In this document: piece by piece, positions 1 through 8,052 of the stretch | Numbering within the stretch: position 1 is the stretch's first letter | Layout: each line of letters opens with the position of its first letter | NCBI RefSeq assembly: GCF_000760695.4 | Contig: NZ_JHEG04000001.1 | Span: forward strand, 7,849,123 to 7,913,122 | Origin: Tolypothrix bouteillei VB521301 | GTDB lineage: Bacteria; Cyanobacteriota; Cyanobacteriia; Cyanobacteriales; Nostocaceae | DNA: 64,000 nucleotides | Direction: 5' to 3' | Notes under the pieces: generated by a model | Seen by the model: the letters and a program-made list of their open reading frames with translations, nothing else | Database searches by the model: none | Told to the model about the DNA's origin: nothing | Program-made: the position numbers and the translations under genes

Positions 1-160
1 TTCCCTACGGCGGGAAACCCGCCTGCAGGACTGGATTCACCACCTACGTGGACTTCTTATTAAGTCCGCGTAGGCGGACTTTGTTTGTGTAGCCCCAGAA
101 TTCTATTCTGAGGGCAATTGCGCTCTTTGGGATGCTCCCGTAGCTTTTTAAGGGAGGCTT
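1..160. repeat. Interspersed cyanobacterial repeat (GC-rich palindrome plus EcoRI-like palindrome)
   Basis: Non-coding stretch. It contains a palindrome around 61-83 (AAGTCCGCGTAGGCGGACTT), then a TTTGTTTGTGTAGCC core, then a CAGAATTCTATTCTG palindrome and a GGGATGCTCC end. The same modules recur at about 6983-7142, 9325-9419, 27475-27641 and 59590-59935, in either orientation. This is therefore one dispersed repeat family that sits between genes. Confidence 0.75.
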
Positions 161-187
161 TGCGTCAGCCCTGAATTACTACTTACT

Positions 188-1186
188 TCATCTTTTTTTC
201 TGAGTCAGCTTATTAAAGATTCGCTGACTATTTAATATTAACAAACGCGTTTTCGTCAAATCTTTAATATTGGATGGATAATGCATTTTGTGGTCGTAGA
301 AATTATTTAAATCATCCAGAATCACCTTCAATCTTTGAATAATATTATCCGTTCTGTATTCCGCAAAAAATTCTTCTGACAAATTGGATGGGCTCCAAGA
401 TTTCAATACCTTTAGAATACGCTGAACATCATATGCTCTAGAGTAACCAGCAATTTTATAGCTATTAAATGCAGGGTCTAAATAATCAGATAATCCCCCA
501 TTAAGACTAGAAAATACCTGACAACCACAAGCAAGTGCTTCCATGGGTTGGAGACCGAACCCTTCACTTACACCCTGCTGCGCCCAGTATTCTGCTGAAT
601 CATAGAGGTAAACTTTAGCTCGATTGAATAAACCAGTTATATCCTCAACGTAGGAATTAACAATTGTCACTTTGCATTGTTGCTGCAATTCTGGAATCAG
701 TTCCTGAATTAAATATTGAGAAGATTTACGGGTTTGAATTAAAACATCAATATCTCTTTCAATGTTGAGATTTTGAAATTCATTGGAAATTTGATTGGGC
801 AAATAATAAATTAGAGAATTTGGAGCTTTTTGTCCCCAATATCCCATAGTATTTCGACTGACAGCAATTATGGGAATACTTGAAGGCAAACTAAAGCCAT
901 AACCTGCGCTATGGGCGTGATAGACAACATTATATTGCTTGAGTTTTGCCACAAGTCGAGCTACATCAAATCCCCAACTAACGACAAAAATAACATCATC
1001 TAATTTTTTGCCTCTCAGTAGATCGTCTAAAAAAAGCTTATCTTTTTCCCTTTGGCGATAAGTCACAACATCAGCACTACAGATTTCCTGAGCCAGCGTT
1101 AATGTTTTTAACTCTGCCCACAGCCCTCCGCAGGCAAACTTACCATATGTTCCGGGTAGTAAGAAATAGAGTTTTCTCATATTCAT
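188..1186 (-). CDS. GT4-like glycosyltransferase
   Basis: This 332-residue protein resembles GT-B fold, family 4/1 glycosyltransferases, which move a sugar from a nucleotide donor to an acceptor in exopolysaccharide, glycan or glycolipid synthesis. The best landmark is E208-GFGLQPM-E216-ALACG, the E-x7-E donor-site motif of GT4 enzymes. It is followed by a GGLSDYLDP segment typical of the loop that contacts the donor phosphate. The N-terminal half has a short Rossmann-like start (KLYFLLPG) and an H-x-H segment near residue 90. No signal peptide or membrane helix is visible, so it is probably cytoplasmic. Two ATG codons stand six bases apart (residues 1 and 3) and either could be the start. 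It is not in an obvious operon: repeats lie downstream and a run of purine-rich tandem repeats lies upstream. The acceptor sugar cannot be inferred. Confidence 0.72.
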   Translation of the reverse strand: MNMRKLYFLLPGTYGKFACGGLWAELKTLTLAQEICSADVVTYRQREKDKLFLDDLLRGKKLDDVIFVVSWGFDVARLVAKLKQYNVVYHAHSAGYGFSLPSSIPIIAVSRNTMGYWGQKAPNSLIYYLPNQISNEFQNLNIERDIDVLIQTRKSSQYLIQELIPELQQQCKVTIVNSYVEDITGLFNRAKVYLYDSAEYWAQQGVSEGFGLQPMEALACGCQVFSSLNGGLSDYLDPAFNSYKIAGYSRAYDVQRILKVLKSWSPSNLSEEFFAEYRTDNIIQRLKVILDDLNNFYDHKMHYPSNIKDLTKTRLLILNSQRIFNKLTQKKR

Positions 1187-1199
1187 TCATTAATTAATA

Positions 1200-1308
1200 G
1201 GGATTGGGGGAGTAGGGGAGTGAGGGAGTGAGGATACGGATCGTATGGAAGTATTTTCTCCCTTGTCTACCCCCTCTCCCTTGTCTCCCTTGTCCTCCCT
1301 ATTTCTTC
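1200..1308. repeat. Short tandem purine/pyrimidine repeats
   Basis: G-rich runs (GGGGGAGTAGGGGAGTGAGGGAGTG) face C-rich runs (CCCCTCTCCCTTGTCTCCCTTGTCC) on either side of about 1245. They can fold back on each other. Similar blocks occur at 2870-2925, 11120-11260 and 36655-36740. This is the STRR type common in filamentous cyanobacteria, and it lies here between the DUF6391 gene and the glycosyltransferase. Confidence 0.7.
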
Positions 1309-1968
1309 CTAATCTCTCCATCGCACTTTGATAAAATGTGCGTCGCGTCCCCAAATATCTCGCGTGCGCGTAATACTATCGATTTCTAAGTTGAAGGGAA
1401 TGGAAGTTGTTAGGTATCGCTGTACCGAAGCACCTACGTCAGGAGCAAGTTCACACGCAGTGGTTGCTGCTAACCCCAAACCTATAAGTTGCTCAATAGG
1501 TCCCCGTGGTAGTAGCAGATGCATTCCCACAGCTAACCCAGCTGTAAGCACCATCGCTACTGAAAGATTTGTACCACAACGAGGATGAACGGCTAAATCC
1601 CCTTCACCATGAGTCAGGCGGTGTAGAGCCAGCATCGCTGCTCGCCGTAAATCGCTAATGTTTACCTCTCCATAAAGATAAAATCCTTTTTCAGTAGATA
1701 AACCACCTAACAATTCGTTGTCAAGTTGAACGGGGCTTGTTGCTTTAGTAGGAGAAGCAGAAGCAGTTTTTGCTCCACTGAGAACCCAAACTGTAGCGTG
1801 CTCCAAAGCATGAACTTGGCGTAAAATCAGAATTTCTTTCAACCCTGGAACAAATGATAAATGCCTGAGTAAATCGGCATCTTGCATTGGTTGGGCTGCT
1901 GTAATATCAATAAAGAAAAGAGAAGAAGTATCCATAGCAACACTGCTCTTGAGACTGTGGAGCAACAT
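1309..1968 (-). CDS. DUF6391 family membrane protein
   Basis: The 219-residue product matches the DUF6391 family, conserved in cyanobacteria but without a known function. The recognisable part is HALEHA at residues 53-58 inside QVHALEHATVWVL, a possible metal-binding H-x-x-E-H pattern. A glycine-rich hydrophobic segment at about 134-160 (SVAMVLTAGLAVGMHLLLP) is probably membrane-embedded. The C-terminus (FNLEIDSITRTRDIWGRDAH) is hydrophilic and conserved-looking. An internal ATG at residue 12 (position 1935) is an equally good start, because neither start has a strong ribosome-binding site. No neighbour suggests a role. Peptidase-like activity would be a guess from the HxxEH pattern alone. 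Confidence 0.7.
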   Translation of the reverse strand: MLLHSLKSSVAMDTSSLFFIDITAAQPMQDADLLRHLSFVPGLKEILILRQVHALEHATVWVLSGAKTASASPTKATSPVQLDNELLGGLSTEKGFYLYGEVNISDLRRAAMLALHRLTHGEGDLAVHPRCGTNLSVAMVLTAGLAVGMHLLLPRGPIEQLIGLGLAATTACELAPDVGASVQRYLTTSIPFNLEIDSITRTRDIWGRDAHFIKVRWRD

Positions 1969-2449
1969 AGATTTCTTTTAAATGTAACGTTTCAATCTCT
2001 CGATTGTTGCTAATTTTTGTTGACTGTATAGAGCGACTTCAGTTTCCTATGGCAAAATTTTTATCTTTTCTTCCTGAATTACCCTACCTACTGGGGTCCT
2101 CCCGCGTACACACAAGCTAATTTCTTGTGGGCTGGTATCGTTCCCGCTCCATACACTGGGCTAGGGAGGATGTCCACCCCACAAGAAGGATAACTTATTC
2201 CTTAACAGTTCTTGAGAGAAACGCAGCAAGTGTAGTTAGTCTGTTACTGGTTAGATAAAAAATGAAAATAGGGATCGGGGTAGAACAACCGATCGCCAAT
2301 CGCATTTTTATCTGTTTTGGTGTATGAAAATACATAAGAACTACTTAAATTCGCCTCTGCCTTACTTGATTTTTCAAGGTTTACACCTTCAAATCTAAAT
2401 TGTGAGGAGGAAACTATAAGCAACCAGTCAAAATTAGCTTGACAGAATG
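1969..2449. other. Intergenic region without a recognised gene
   Basis: I see no credible reading frame. A perfect 10-bp inverted repeat (TTCTTGTGGG at 2122-2131, CCCACAAGAA at 2178-2187) and a 7-bp one (TCCTCCC at 2097-2103, GGGAGGA at 2165-2171) cross each other rather than nest. This looks like repeat debris rather than one hairpin. Confidence 0.5.
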
Positions 2450-2746
2450 CTAGACATTGGTTGAGTTTGCCGAACTTGTTGAATCATTGTTGAAATTAGG
2501 CAGAGGACAGCAATTTACATCATTCAAGCAGACTTTGCCCCAGTGTAATGCCCAACGGACAAGAGCAACTCGGTTGTCTGTGCCTGTCTTGGTGAGAATA
2601 TTGCTGATATGGTTGTCAACGGTTCGCTTGCTTATTTCCAACTTTGCTGCAATCTCTTGGTTAGTTAAGCCAGCAGCCACTAAATCAATAATTTGCAGTT
2701 CTCTGTCTGACAGACTAACAGGGGTCTGAGACTCGCCACCAGCCAT
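2450..2746 (-). CDS. Small LuxR/GerE-type HTH regulator, PedR-like
   Basis: This 98-residue protein is almost only a GerE DNA-binding domain: LSDRELQIIDLVAAGLTNQ, then the recognition helix EISKRTVDNHISNI at about residues 37-50. There is no receiver domain. In size and in the C-terminal tail (WALHWGKVCLNDVNCC) it resembles PedR, the short cyanobacterial LuxR regulator that follows photosynthetic electron transport through a thioredoxin-sensitive cysteine. Cysteines are visible at 73, 79 and 80, and from memory Cys80 is the redox residue in Synechocystis PedR. The family call is firm; the PedR assignment is inference. The asparagine/serine-rich end (about 85-98) is not part of the fold. The gene is single, with G-rich tandem repeats upstream. 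Confidence 0.82.
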   Translation of the reverse strand: MAGGESQTPVSLSDRELQIIDLVAAGLTNQEIAAKLEISKRTVDNHISNILTKTGTDNRVALVRWALHWGKVCLNDVNCCPLPNFNNDSTSSANSTNV

Positions 2747-3118
2747 GAGTTTTTTTCCTCTTTAGTATATGTACTTAATCACTCTTTCTCATTCTAGAAG
2801 ATTCTTTTGGAGGTAGATGCTTAAAGTATAGGCAGAAATACTATTTTTATGAGAAGTAGGGCAGAAGGATGAGGGGAGGAGGGGATGGGGGATAAGGAAG
2901 ACAAGGGGGACAAGAAAAGACCACTATTTGTTTTTTTTGTTACTATATACTTATGTATAAATAAGTATAAAGATAAGTAGAAATACTATTAAACAGGAGT
3001 ACTTACAACTAAGTTTGGTAGCAAAAATTGCTATTTAATTGTATGAACGAACGCCAACAAATTGGCAGAAATGTTGTAATTTTATACTGGAAATTCCTAA
3101 GCCAACATCCAAAATTCA
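2747..3118. other. Intergenic region with G-rich tandem repeats
   Basis: This is the divergent region between the LuxR-type gene and the sugar kinase. About 2865-2925 is a GGGGAGG/GGGGATG/GACAAGG short tandem repeat. The rest is A+T rich, with TAAGTATA-like repeats at about 2945-2985 that could carry promoters. I cannot call exact -10/-35 boxes. Confidence 0.5.
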
Positions 3119-4096
3119 ATGAGTAATCCCCGTGTTTTGTGCCTGGGTGAAGTTTTGTTTGACCGATTAGCTGACCAATTGGGGCGAAAGCTAGAAGAAG
3201 TTGAGTCTTGGACAGCTTATCCTGGAGGAGCACCCGCTAACGTAGCCTGTGCTTTAATGAAGTTGGGAACATCTACAGGATTTGTCGGTTGTGTGGGTGA
3301 GGACGCACCAGGTAATGAACTGGTGGAACTGTTTGAAAAGGTGGGTGTAAATACAACAGGAATACAGCGTCATCCCACAGCACCAACAAGGCAAGTTAAT
3401 GTTGTACGCTCGCTCTTAGGCGATCGCTCTTTTGCTGGCTTTAAAGACTTTGAAACCACAGAGTTTGCGGACACTTACCTAAAAGCTGACAAATTACCAA
3501 TAGAGTTATTTGAAGCAGCAGATTTTCTAGTTTTAGGGACTTTGGAGTTAGCTTATCCGGAAAGCGGACAAGCTATTTACCGCGCTTTAGAGCTAGCAGA
3601 ACATTATGATATTAAGGTGCTTCTAGATATCAATTGGCGTCCCGTGTTCTGGACAAATCCCGATATTGCTCCTCAAAAAATTCAAGAATTATTTAAACAA
3701 GTTGATTTTCTCAAACTTTCTAAAGAAGAAGCTGAGTGGCTATTTAATACAGCTGATGCAGGTGCAATCACTTACCGCCTCAATTCGGTTGAAGGAGTTT
3801 TGATCACAGATGGAGAAAACGGCTGTGCTTATTGTCTTGGTGAAAACGAAGGCAAACTCCCCGCTTTTTCCGTCCCTGTCGTTGATACAACTGGTGCAGG
3901 GGATAGTTTTGTCGCTGGCTTTATTCACCAAATACTGACTTATGGTATCCAGAGCTTGAACGACAAAGAAACTGTCACAAAAATTCTGAATTATGCCAGT
4001 GCAGCAGGAGCATTAACGACAATGAAAGCAGGTGCGATCGCATCTCAACCCACTGCAGCCGAAGTAGAAGCTTTTCTCACTTCTCACTCTAGCTAA
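3119..4096 (+). CDS. PfkB-family carbohydrate kinase (fructokinase-like)
   Basis: Predicted cytoplasmic sugar kinase of 325 residues, a normal length for the ribokinase/PfkB family. It phosphorylates a sugar, most likely fructose, with ATP. The family signatures are YPGGAPANVACAL near residues 34-46 (substrate side) and DTTGAGDSF at 256-264, which carries the catalytic Asp262 and the anion hole. DINWRPVFW at about 170-178 is the segment seen in bacterial fructokinases. Fructose-6-phosphate production would link to sucrose breakdown, but no sucrose gene is beside it. Other PfkB substrates such as adenosine, ribose or 2-keto-3-deoxygluconate are less likely. The start ATG has no strong ribosome-binding site, but no alternative start lies upstream in frame. 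A strong hairpin follows the stop. Confidence 0.85.
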   Translation: MSNPRVLCLGEVLFDRLADQLGRKLEEVESWTAYPGGAPANVACALMKLGTSTGFVGCVGEDAPGNELVELFEKVGVNTTGIQRHPTAPTRQVNVVRSLLGDRSFAGFKDFETTEFADTYLKADKLPIELFEAADFLVLGTLELAYPESGQAIYRALELAEHYDIKVLLDINWRPVFWTNPDIAPQKIQELFKQVDFLKLSKEEAEWLFNTADAGAITYRLNSVEGVLITDGENGCAYCLGENEGKLPAFSVPVVDTTGAGDSFVAGFIHQILTYGIQSLNDKETVTKILNYASAAGALTTMKAGAIASQPTAAEVEAFLTSHSS

Positions 4097-4112
4097 CAAA
4101 GATGGGCTGCAA

Positions 4113-4143
4113 GATCCCCGACTTTATCAAGAAGTTGGGGATC
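4113..4143 (+). terminator. Strong hairpin after the sugar kinase
   Basis: A perfect 12-bp stem (GATCCCCGACTT / AAGTTGGGGATC) with a 7-base loop starts 17 bases after the kinase stop. No T-run follows, so it may be a dispersed palindrome acting as a 3'-end stabiliser rather than a classical intrinsic terminator. Confidence 0.55.
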
Positions 4144-4242
4144 TAACCAACGTAACATTTATAGATAACTTTATATGTCAATCAACCGACTCAGCCAACA
4201 AATACAGTTCATTATCGAAATTGACGATTGTGTAGCTGAAGG

Positions 4243-4959
4243 TTACTTGCAAGAAGCACCCGCTACAATTGCCTCCCACTCAGATTGAGAAAGAGGTTGC
4301 TCCTTAAAGTCGGTATCAAAACAACGGCTAGCAGCCGCAATTAATGCTGTCACAATCTCTTTAATATCTAATTGAGGAAGTCTCACGGGTGTAAATGTTT
4401 CCCCAGGAAAAACCCGAGCAAATAACTCACCATCTGGTTGCAAACGAATAGAACCATGCTGTAGGGTCGCTACTCCCCTTCGCAGTTGGGCGCTACCAAT
4501 AAATTTTGTTCCATTTGGCAAAACAAGATCGGCACCAGTCGCAGTACCAAAACAATTGGGGTTGTGGATATAACCTCGCCCTGCTGTTCCGTAGTGCAAT
4601 TCTACACCAAGCGCTCGCCACCCTTGAATCAAAAACTCACAAATTTTCTGGTAGATCTCAACACGGTTTCCCGTCAGATTGGATGTCACTACAGTGTAAG
4701 TTAAATCACCTTGATGCAATACCGCCCGCCCCCCTGTTGGACGCTGCACCAAGTTGATTTTTTGTCCCTGCCAAACCAGATTTTGCCAGTGTTCTGGATA
4801 TTTGTGTTGGTGGTATCCCAAGGAAATAGTCAGTGGCGACCAAGTATAAAATCGCAAAGTAGGCGGATGCGATCGCAACAGGTGCTGTTCTAGCAACCAA
4901 CGATCGATTGCCATTTGCGAGTCACCAGAAGCTTCTAACAACGGAATCAGTCGCCACAT
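4243..4959 (-). CDS. Lipoate/biotin protein ligase family (LplA-like)
   Basis: Member of the BPL/LplA acyl-ligase fold (238 residues from the chosen start). These enzymes attach or transfer lipoyl or octanoyl groups to lysines of the E2 subunits of 2-oxoacid dehydrogenases and GcvH. The typical motif is RPTGGRAVLHQGDLTYTVV, followed by CFGTATGADLV and GTKFIGSAQ, whose lysine lies where LplA/LipM enzymes bind the acyl-adenylate. I chose the ATG at 4959 (MWRLIPLL) because the 22 codons upstream of it are TCTAAAATCCAAAATT-type short tandem repeat. Whether it uses free lipoate, octanoyl-ACP or a relay from GcvH cannot be decided from sequence. It is transcribed with, or just after, the YbjN gene on the same strand, with the repeat between them. 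Confidence 0.8.
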   Translation of the reverse strand: MWRLIPLLEASGDSQMAIDRWLLEQHLLRSHPPTLRFYTWSPLTISLGYHQHKYPEHWQNLVWQGQKINLVQRPTGGRAVLHQGDLTYTVVTSNLTGNRVEIYQKICEFLIQGWRALGVELHYGTAGRGYIHNPNCFGTATGADLVLPNGTKFIGSAQLRRGVATLQHGSIRLQPDGELFARVFPGETFTPVRLPQLDIKEIVTALIAAASRCFDTDFKEQPLSQSEWEAIVAGASCK

Positions 4960-5043
4960 AGAATTTTGGATTTTAGATTTTGGATTGAGGGTTTGGGATT
5001 GGGGAATTTTCAGCTGACTTCCCATCTAAAATCTAAAATTTCT
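4960..5043. repeat. Short tandem repeat (TCTAAAATC/GATTTTAGA type)
   Basis: Repeated GATTTTAGATTTTGG and TCTAAAATCTAAAATT units lie between the YbjN and ligase genes. The two ends are complementary and could form a loose stem. Confidence 0.6.
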
Positions 5044-5592
5044 TCAATAAGCTACACCATACTCAGCTTGTAACACTTCGTCATTGTTATCAGCAATAGT
5101 GGCTACAACCGTAATCAGACGAGAAACCTCACCTGGGGATAAATCTGTTAGAGTCCGGGTTCCCATAACAACTACTTGGTTTTCAATGATGGCAAAATGG
5201 GATTCAAAGGTACTTGATGCATTCATTTCCAAGAGTTTTTGCATTAACTTGGATTCATCCTTAGCGGGTAATTTCAGCACTGGAGACCAAACGGTGATGG
5301 TATCCTCATCAGTTGTACCAGTCAGCTGGACAAAGACTTCTACCGTACCATAGTGAAACTTCCAACGATAACCTCCTTCTGAAGGATGGCTTACCATTGC
5401 ACTGTCATCTTGCTCTAAAGTGTCGATGACGTTTTCAACAATCTCTATATAGTTGATACTCGTTGTCTCAGCGATAAATTCGTTGATGAGTTCTGCATCT
5501 GACATGGATTCAGTTGCGGGCTTTTCTTGCTGTGATTGGGAGCTTGTCATACAGATTTTTGCCTCAGCAGCATCATTATTACATCTAGACAT
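5044..5592 (-). CDS. YbjN domain protein
   Basis: A 182-residue acidic, soluble protein of the YbjN / type III secretion chaperone-like fold. Members are common in cyanobacteria, and in enterobacteria YbjN affects motility and stress phenotypes; its biochemical role is unknown. The domain covers about residues 45-170 and alternates beta strands and helices (YRWKFHYGTVEVFVQL, ITVWSPVLKLPAKDESKLMQKLLEMN). The first 40 residues are polar, low-complexity and probably disordered. An internal ATG at residue 15 (position 5550) is an alternative start; neither has a clear ribosome-binding site. It is divergent from the Rieske oxygenase gene, with an ATTCATA tandem repeat in the shared upstream region. 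Confidence 0.78.
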   Translation of the reverse strand: MSRCNNDAAEAKICMTSSQSQQEKPATESMSDAELINEFIAETTSINYIEIVENVIDTLEQDDSAMVSHPSEGGYRWKFHYGTVEVFVQLTGTTDEDTITVWSPVLKLPAKDESKLMQKLLEMNASSTFESHFAIIENQVVVMGTRTLTDLSPGEVSRLITVVATIADNNDEVLQAEYGVAY

Positions 5593-5619
5593 ACTTTATA
5601 AAGGATAAAAGATGAAAAA

Positions 5620-5664
5620 TACTTACTTCATCCTTCATAATTCATAATTCATAATTCATAAGGT
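5620..5664. repeat. ATTCATA heptamer repeat
   Basis: Four near-perfect ATTCATA units lie in the divergent promoter region between the YbjN and Rieske genes. Confidence 0.7.
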
Positions 5665-5672
5665 GTGAGTTT

Positions 5673-6737
5673 ATGTCCTCTGTTTCCGAAGCATCTCAAA
5701 TTCGAGATATTCGTCAGCTAAGTATTAATCTCGATCGCTGGTACGTTGTTGCTCGTAGCAGCGAGGTCAATACTCAGCCCATAGGTGTAACGCTATGGAA
5801 ACAAGCAATCGTACTTTATCGCGATCGCAACGAACAAATCCATGCTTTAGAAGATCGATGTCCCCATCGACTTGTTAAACTCAGTCACGGGCGAGCGATC
5901 GATAGCGAATTGGAATGCGCTTATCATGCTTGGCGCTTTAACGCTCGAGGCGAATGTGTAGCAGTACCTTATTTAGCAGACAATCAAAAACTCCCCAGTT
6001 GTAAAATTCGTCATTACCCCGTACAGGAACAAGACGGGTTTATTTGGCTTTTCCCTGGAAATGCACAAACCAAGCATCACGAGTCAGTACATCCAATGGG
6101 CGTTCCCGAATGGGAACACTTGAATTATATTGCTACAGTGTCAGTCATTCACTGTCAAGCACACTATTCTTATTTGATAGAAAACCTGATGGATATGTAC
6201 CACGGGCATTTACATCAAGATTACCAAGCTTGGGCAGAACCATCCCTCAAAGATATTTACGAAGATAGCGATCGCGTTGACGCTCATTATAACGCTCAAA
6301 GTTATTACAAGATTGATAAAATTTGGTCTATTTCCCAGTTATTTTTTCCTGCTTTGCGCCGACTGCATCCCGAACCATTAAATGTTAGTTATATATATCC
6401 TCATTGGGCTTCAACATTAGGCAAAGATTTTAAAATTTATTGTTTGTTATGTCCTGTCAATGAGATAGAAACAAAAGCATATTTAGTTCATTTTACATCA
6501 CTCAATGCTTTTTGGCGCTTGCATAAATTACCCGTATGGTTTCGACGGTTTGTGAAAAATAGTTTGTTTGGTTCGGCGCAGAAATTGTTGGATGGATTGG
6601 TGAAACAAGATGTACTGATGATCGAAGAGGAACAGCAAGCGTATTTGGAAAATCCTCAGAGGCGGGGTTATGAGTTAAACCGGGTAATAGCCAGCGTGCA
6701 GAGGTTAATGAGAAATCAGGTGGAAAAGCTAAAGTAA
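5673..6737 (+). CDS. Rieske-type aromatic ring-hydroxylating oxygenase
   Basis: Oxygenase alpha-subunit type protein of 354 residues. The N-terminal Rieske domain shows C63-P-H65 and C82-A-Y-H85, the ligands of a [2Fe-2S] cluster. The C-terminal part carries N171-x2-D174-x2-H177-x3-H181, the usual mononuclear iron site where O2 is activated. The enzyme should hydroxylate or demethylate an aromatic, tetrapyrrole or terpenoid compound with electrons from a ferredoxin or reductase. The length fits single-component cyanobacterial and plastid types related to pheophorbide a oxygenase and Tic55, but it lacks an obvious C-terminal membrane anchor. No partner reductase or substrate gene lies beside it. 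Substrate unknown. Confidence 0.85.
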   Translation: MSSVSEASQIRDIRQLSINLDRWYVVARSSEVNTQPIGVTLWKQAIVLYRDRNEQIHALEDRCPHRLVKLSHGRAIDSELECAYHAWRFNARGECVAVPYLADNQKLPSCKIRHYPVQEQDGFIWLFPGNAQTKHHESVHPMGVPEWEHLNYIATVSVIHCQAHYSYLIENLMDMYHGHLHQDYQAWAEPSLKDIYEDSDRVDAHYNAQSYYKIDKIWSISQLFFPALRRLHPEPLNVSYIYPHWASTLGKDFKIYCLLCPVNEIETKAYLVHFTSLNAFWRLHKLPVWFRRFVKNSLFGSAQKLLDGLVKQDVLMIEEEQQAYLENPQRRGYELNRVIASVQRLMRNQVEKLK

Positions 6738-6792
6738 TATGAAATATTTCCTTAAACTCTAAGCTTGAGGTTGTATCTGTAGTAAAAGATTC

Positions 6793-6909
6793 TATAGCAA
6801 TCCTAAATCATTTGTAAAAAATTTGAATTGCTAATGGCTAATGGCTAATTGACCATTAGCCATTAGCAGTCTTCACGCTTATTCTTATATTTCATTTAGG
6901 ACTGCTATA
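6793..6909. mobile_element. MITE-like element with TATAGCARTCCTAAAT inverted ends
   Basis: The left end TATAGCAATCCTAAATCATT at 6793 is matched by the reverse complement of the right end (TATAGCAGTCCTAAATGA, read leftward from 6909). The interior holds a 15-bp perfect hairpin built from GCTAATG repeats (6830-6844 and 6853-6867). There is no coding capacity. A second copy with the same ends is at 21484-21802 and a single end lies near 44050. It is probably mobilised by a transposase not present here. Confidence 0.6.
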
Positions 6910-6982
6910 TACCTCAGCCATTAGTATGAACGCTAGCAACTGCATGAATCCGAATTGCCTAAGTCTGAAAACTTTTTAGCAA

Positions 6983-7142
6983 GGGAGCATCTCAAATTTG
7001 CAATTGCCCTCAGAATAGAATTCTGGGGCTACACAAACAAAGCCTGCCTACGCAGGCTTTAAATAAGTCCGCACAGGCAGACGAGCGTTTGTATAGGCGT
7101 GATTTCAATCACAATCTTGTTTTTTCCAAACTGGGATGAGCC
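6983..7142. repeat. Interspersed repeat, inverted copy of the family at the window start
   Basis: Contains CAATTGCCCTCAGAATAG, then GAATTCTGGGGCTACACAAA, the palindromic AAAGCCTGCCTACGCAGGCTTT and the TTTTTTCCAAACTGGGATG end. All are also found, in the other orientation, at 1-160 and 27475-27641. Confidence 0.7.
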
Positions 7143-7234
7143 CATAATTCGTAGTGTGATACTTTAGAATGCTCTTCTAGTATCTATTAAAGCAAAAATG
7201 CTAGAATACATTAAATACTTATAGATAAAGCAGT

Positions 7235-7489
7235 GTGAATACAATAGAACTCGAACTAGATGAGAAAACCCTGAACAAAGCACTTTTGCTGGCAAAAGTA
7301 CGGCATTGTGATTTGTCAGACTTAATTGCATATGCAATCGACCAGCTGGCGTTAACTGAAACGCCAAAAGACCGATTGTTAGGGCTATTTGCTGACGATC
7401 CTAAGTCAGTAGATGAGATGTTAGCAGAAGTTATGAAGGATAGGGAAGCGCACTCACTCAATCAACGTTTTGGAAAAAGCACTACTTGA
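7235..7489 (+). CDS. Putative antitoxin of a VapBC-like pair
   Basis: Small acidic protein of 84 residues starting with GTG. It has a predicted helix-rich body (NKALLLAKVRHCDLSDLIAYAIDQL) and an acidic middle (DDPKSVDEMLAEVMKDRE), typical of antitoxins that wrap round a PIN toxin with their C-terminus. The start MNTIELELDEKTLNKALLLA resembles the first strand-helix of a ribbon-helix-helix DNA-binding domain. It precedes the PIN-domain gene and overlaps it by 20 bases, the usual antitoxin-first, translationally coupled order. The call rests mainly on this arrangement; the fold is inferred. The pair would autoregulate its own promoter. Confidence 0.65.
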   Translation: MNTIELELDEKTLNKALLLAKVRHCDLSDLIAYAIDQLALTETPKDRLLGLFADDPKSVDEMLAEVMKDREAHSLNQRFGKSTT

Positions 7490-7889
7490 CACGGATATTT
7501 TTTCTGAACTTTTAAAGGGCCTTAATCAGAGAGGTGTGGCTAGAGCTTCAGCTTACCATTCTGCACTTGGTTGCTACACAATCTCTACCATCACTGTGTT
7601 GGAAATTGTCAAAGGTTGGCATAAGCTTCAACGTGAAGACAAGATTCAGCATTTATTTTCGGAAATTATTAATATAGAAGTGTTAGCACTTGAACTAAGT
7701 GATGCTCAATTAGCAGGACGCATTTATGCTGATTTGGAACGCACTGGGCAACCGATAGGACTCGCCGATGCCATGATTGCTGCGATCGCAGTACAAAAGA
7801 ATTTAATTTTAGTTAGTGGTAATTTGTCGCATTATCAGCGAACTCAAGGGCTGGGTTACAGCTTAAAGCTGGATAATTGGCGAATATAA
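7470..7889 (+). CDS. vapC: PIN-domain ribonuclease toxin (VapC-like)
   Basis: PIN-fold RNase of 139 residues. The acidic metal-binding residues are visible: D7 in LLDTDIFSE, E45 in TVLEIVKG and D100 in IGLADAMIAA, followed by the LVSGNLSHY strand that ends VapC proteins. Such toxins cleave tRNA or rRNA when the antitoxin is degraded. The most likely start is TTG at 7470, which overlaps the antitoxin stop by 20 bases; a rare start here would keep toxin expression low relative to antitoxin. No internal ATG keeps the first aspartate. It lies in a repeat-rich zone, which fits horizontal spread. An alternative would be a non-toxin PIN protein, but the gene pair argues against it. Confidence 0.85.
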   Translation: MEKALLDTDIFSELLKGLNQRGVARASAYHSALGCYTISTITVLEIVKGWHKLQREDKIQHLFSEIINIEVLALELSDAQLAGRIYADLERTGQPIGLADAMIAAIAVQKNLILVSGNLSHYQRTQGLGYSLKLDNWRI

Positions 7890-7893
7890 CAGT

Positions 7894-7952
7894 ACCTTTG
7901 CCAAGTTCTCAAAAGCCCCACTCATCTCAAGTGAGGGGATTTCGGCAAAGGT
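7894..7952. terminator. Inverted-repeat element after the toxin gene
   Basis: ACCTTTGCC (7894-7902) pairs perfectly with GGCAAAGGT (7944-7952), and an inner C-rich/G-rich pair (CCCCACTC, GAGGGG) extends the hairpin. It starts 5 bases after the vapC stop and could end its transcript. Confidence 0.45.
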
Positions 7953-8052
7953 ATTGTATGAAGCACCATTTTATTTAACATGGCAGAATAAAGATAACTG
8001 AGAGCGGACTCTCAACACAACAAGAAGTTCGTCACTGTACGATCGCTTTAAC

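Noticed and set aside
2097..2187. Single large hairpin at 2.1-2.2 kb
   Set aside because: The two inverted pairs cross each other and cannot form one nested stem.
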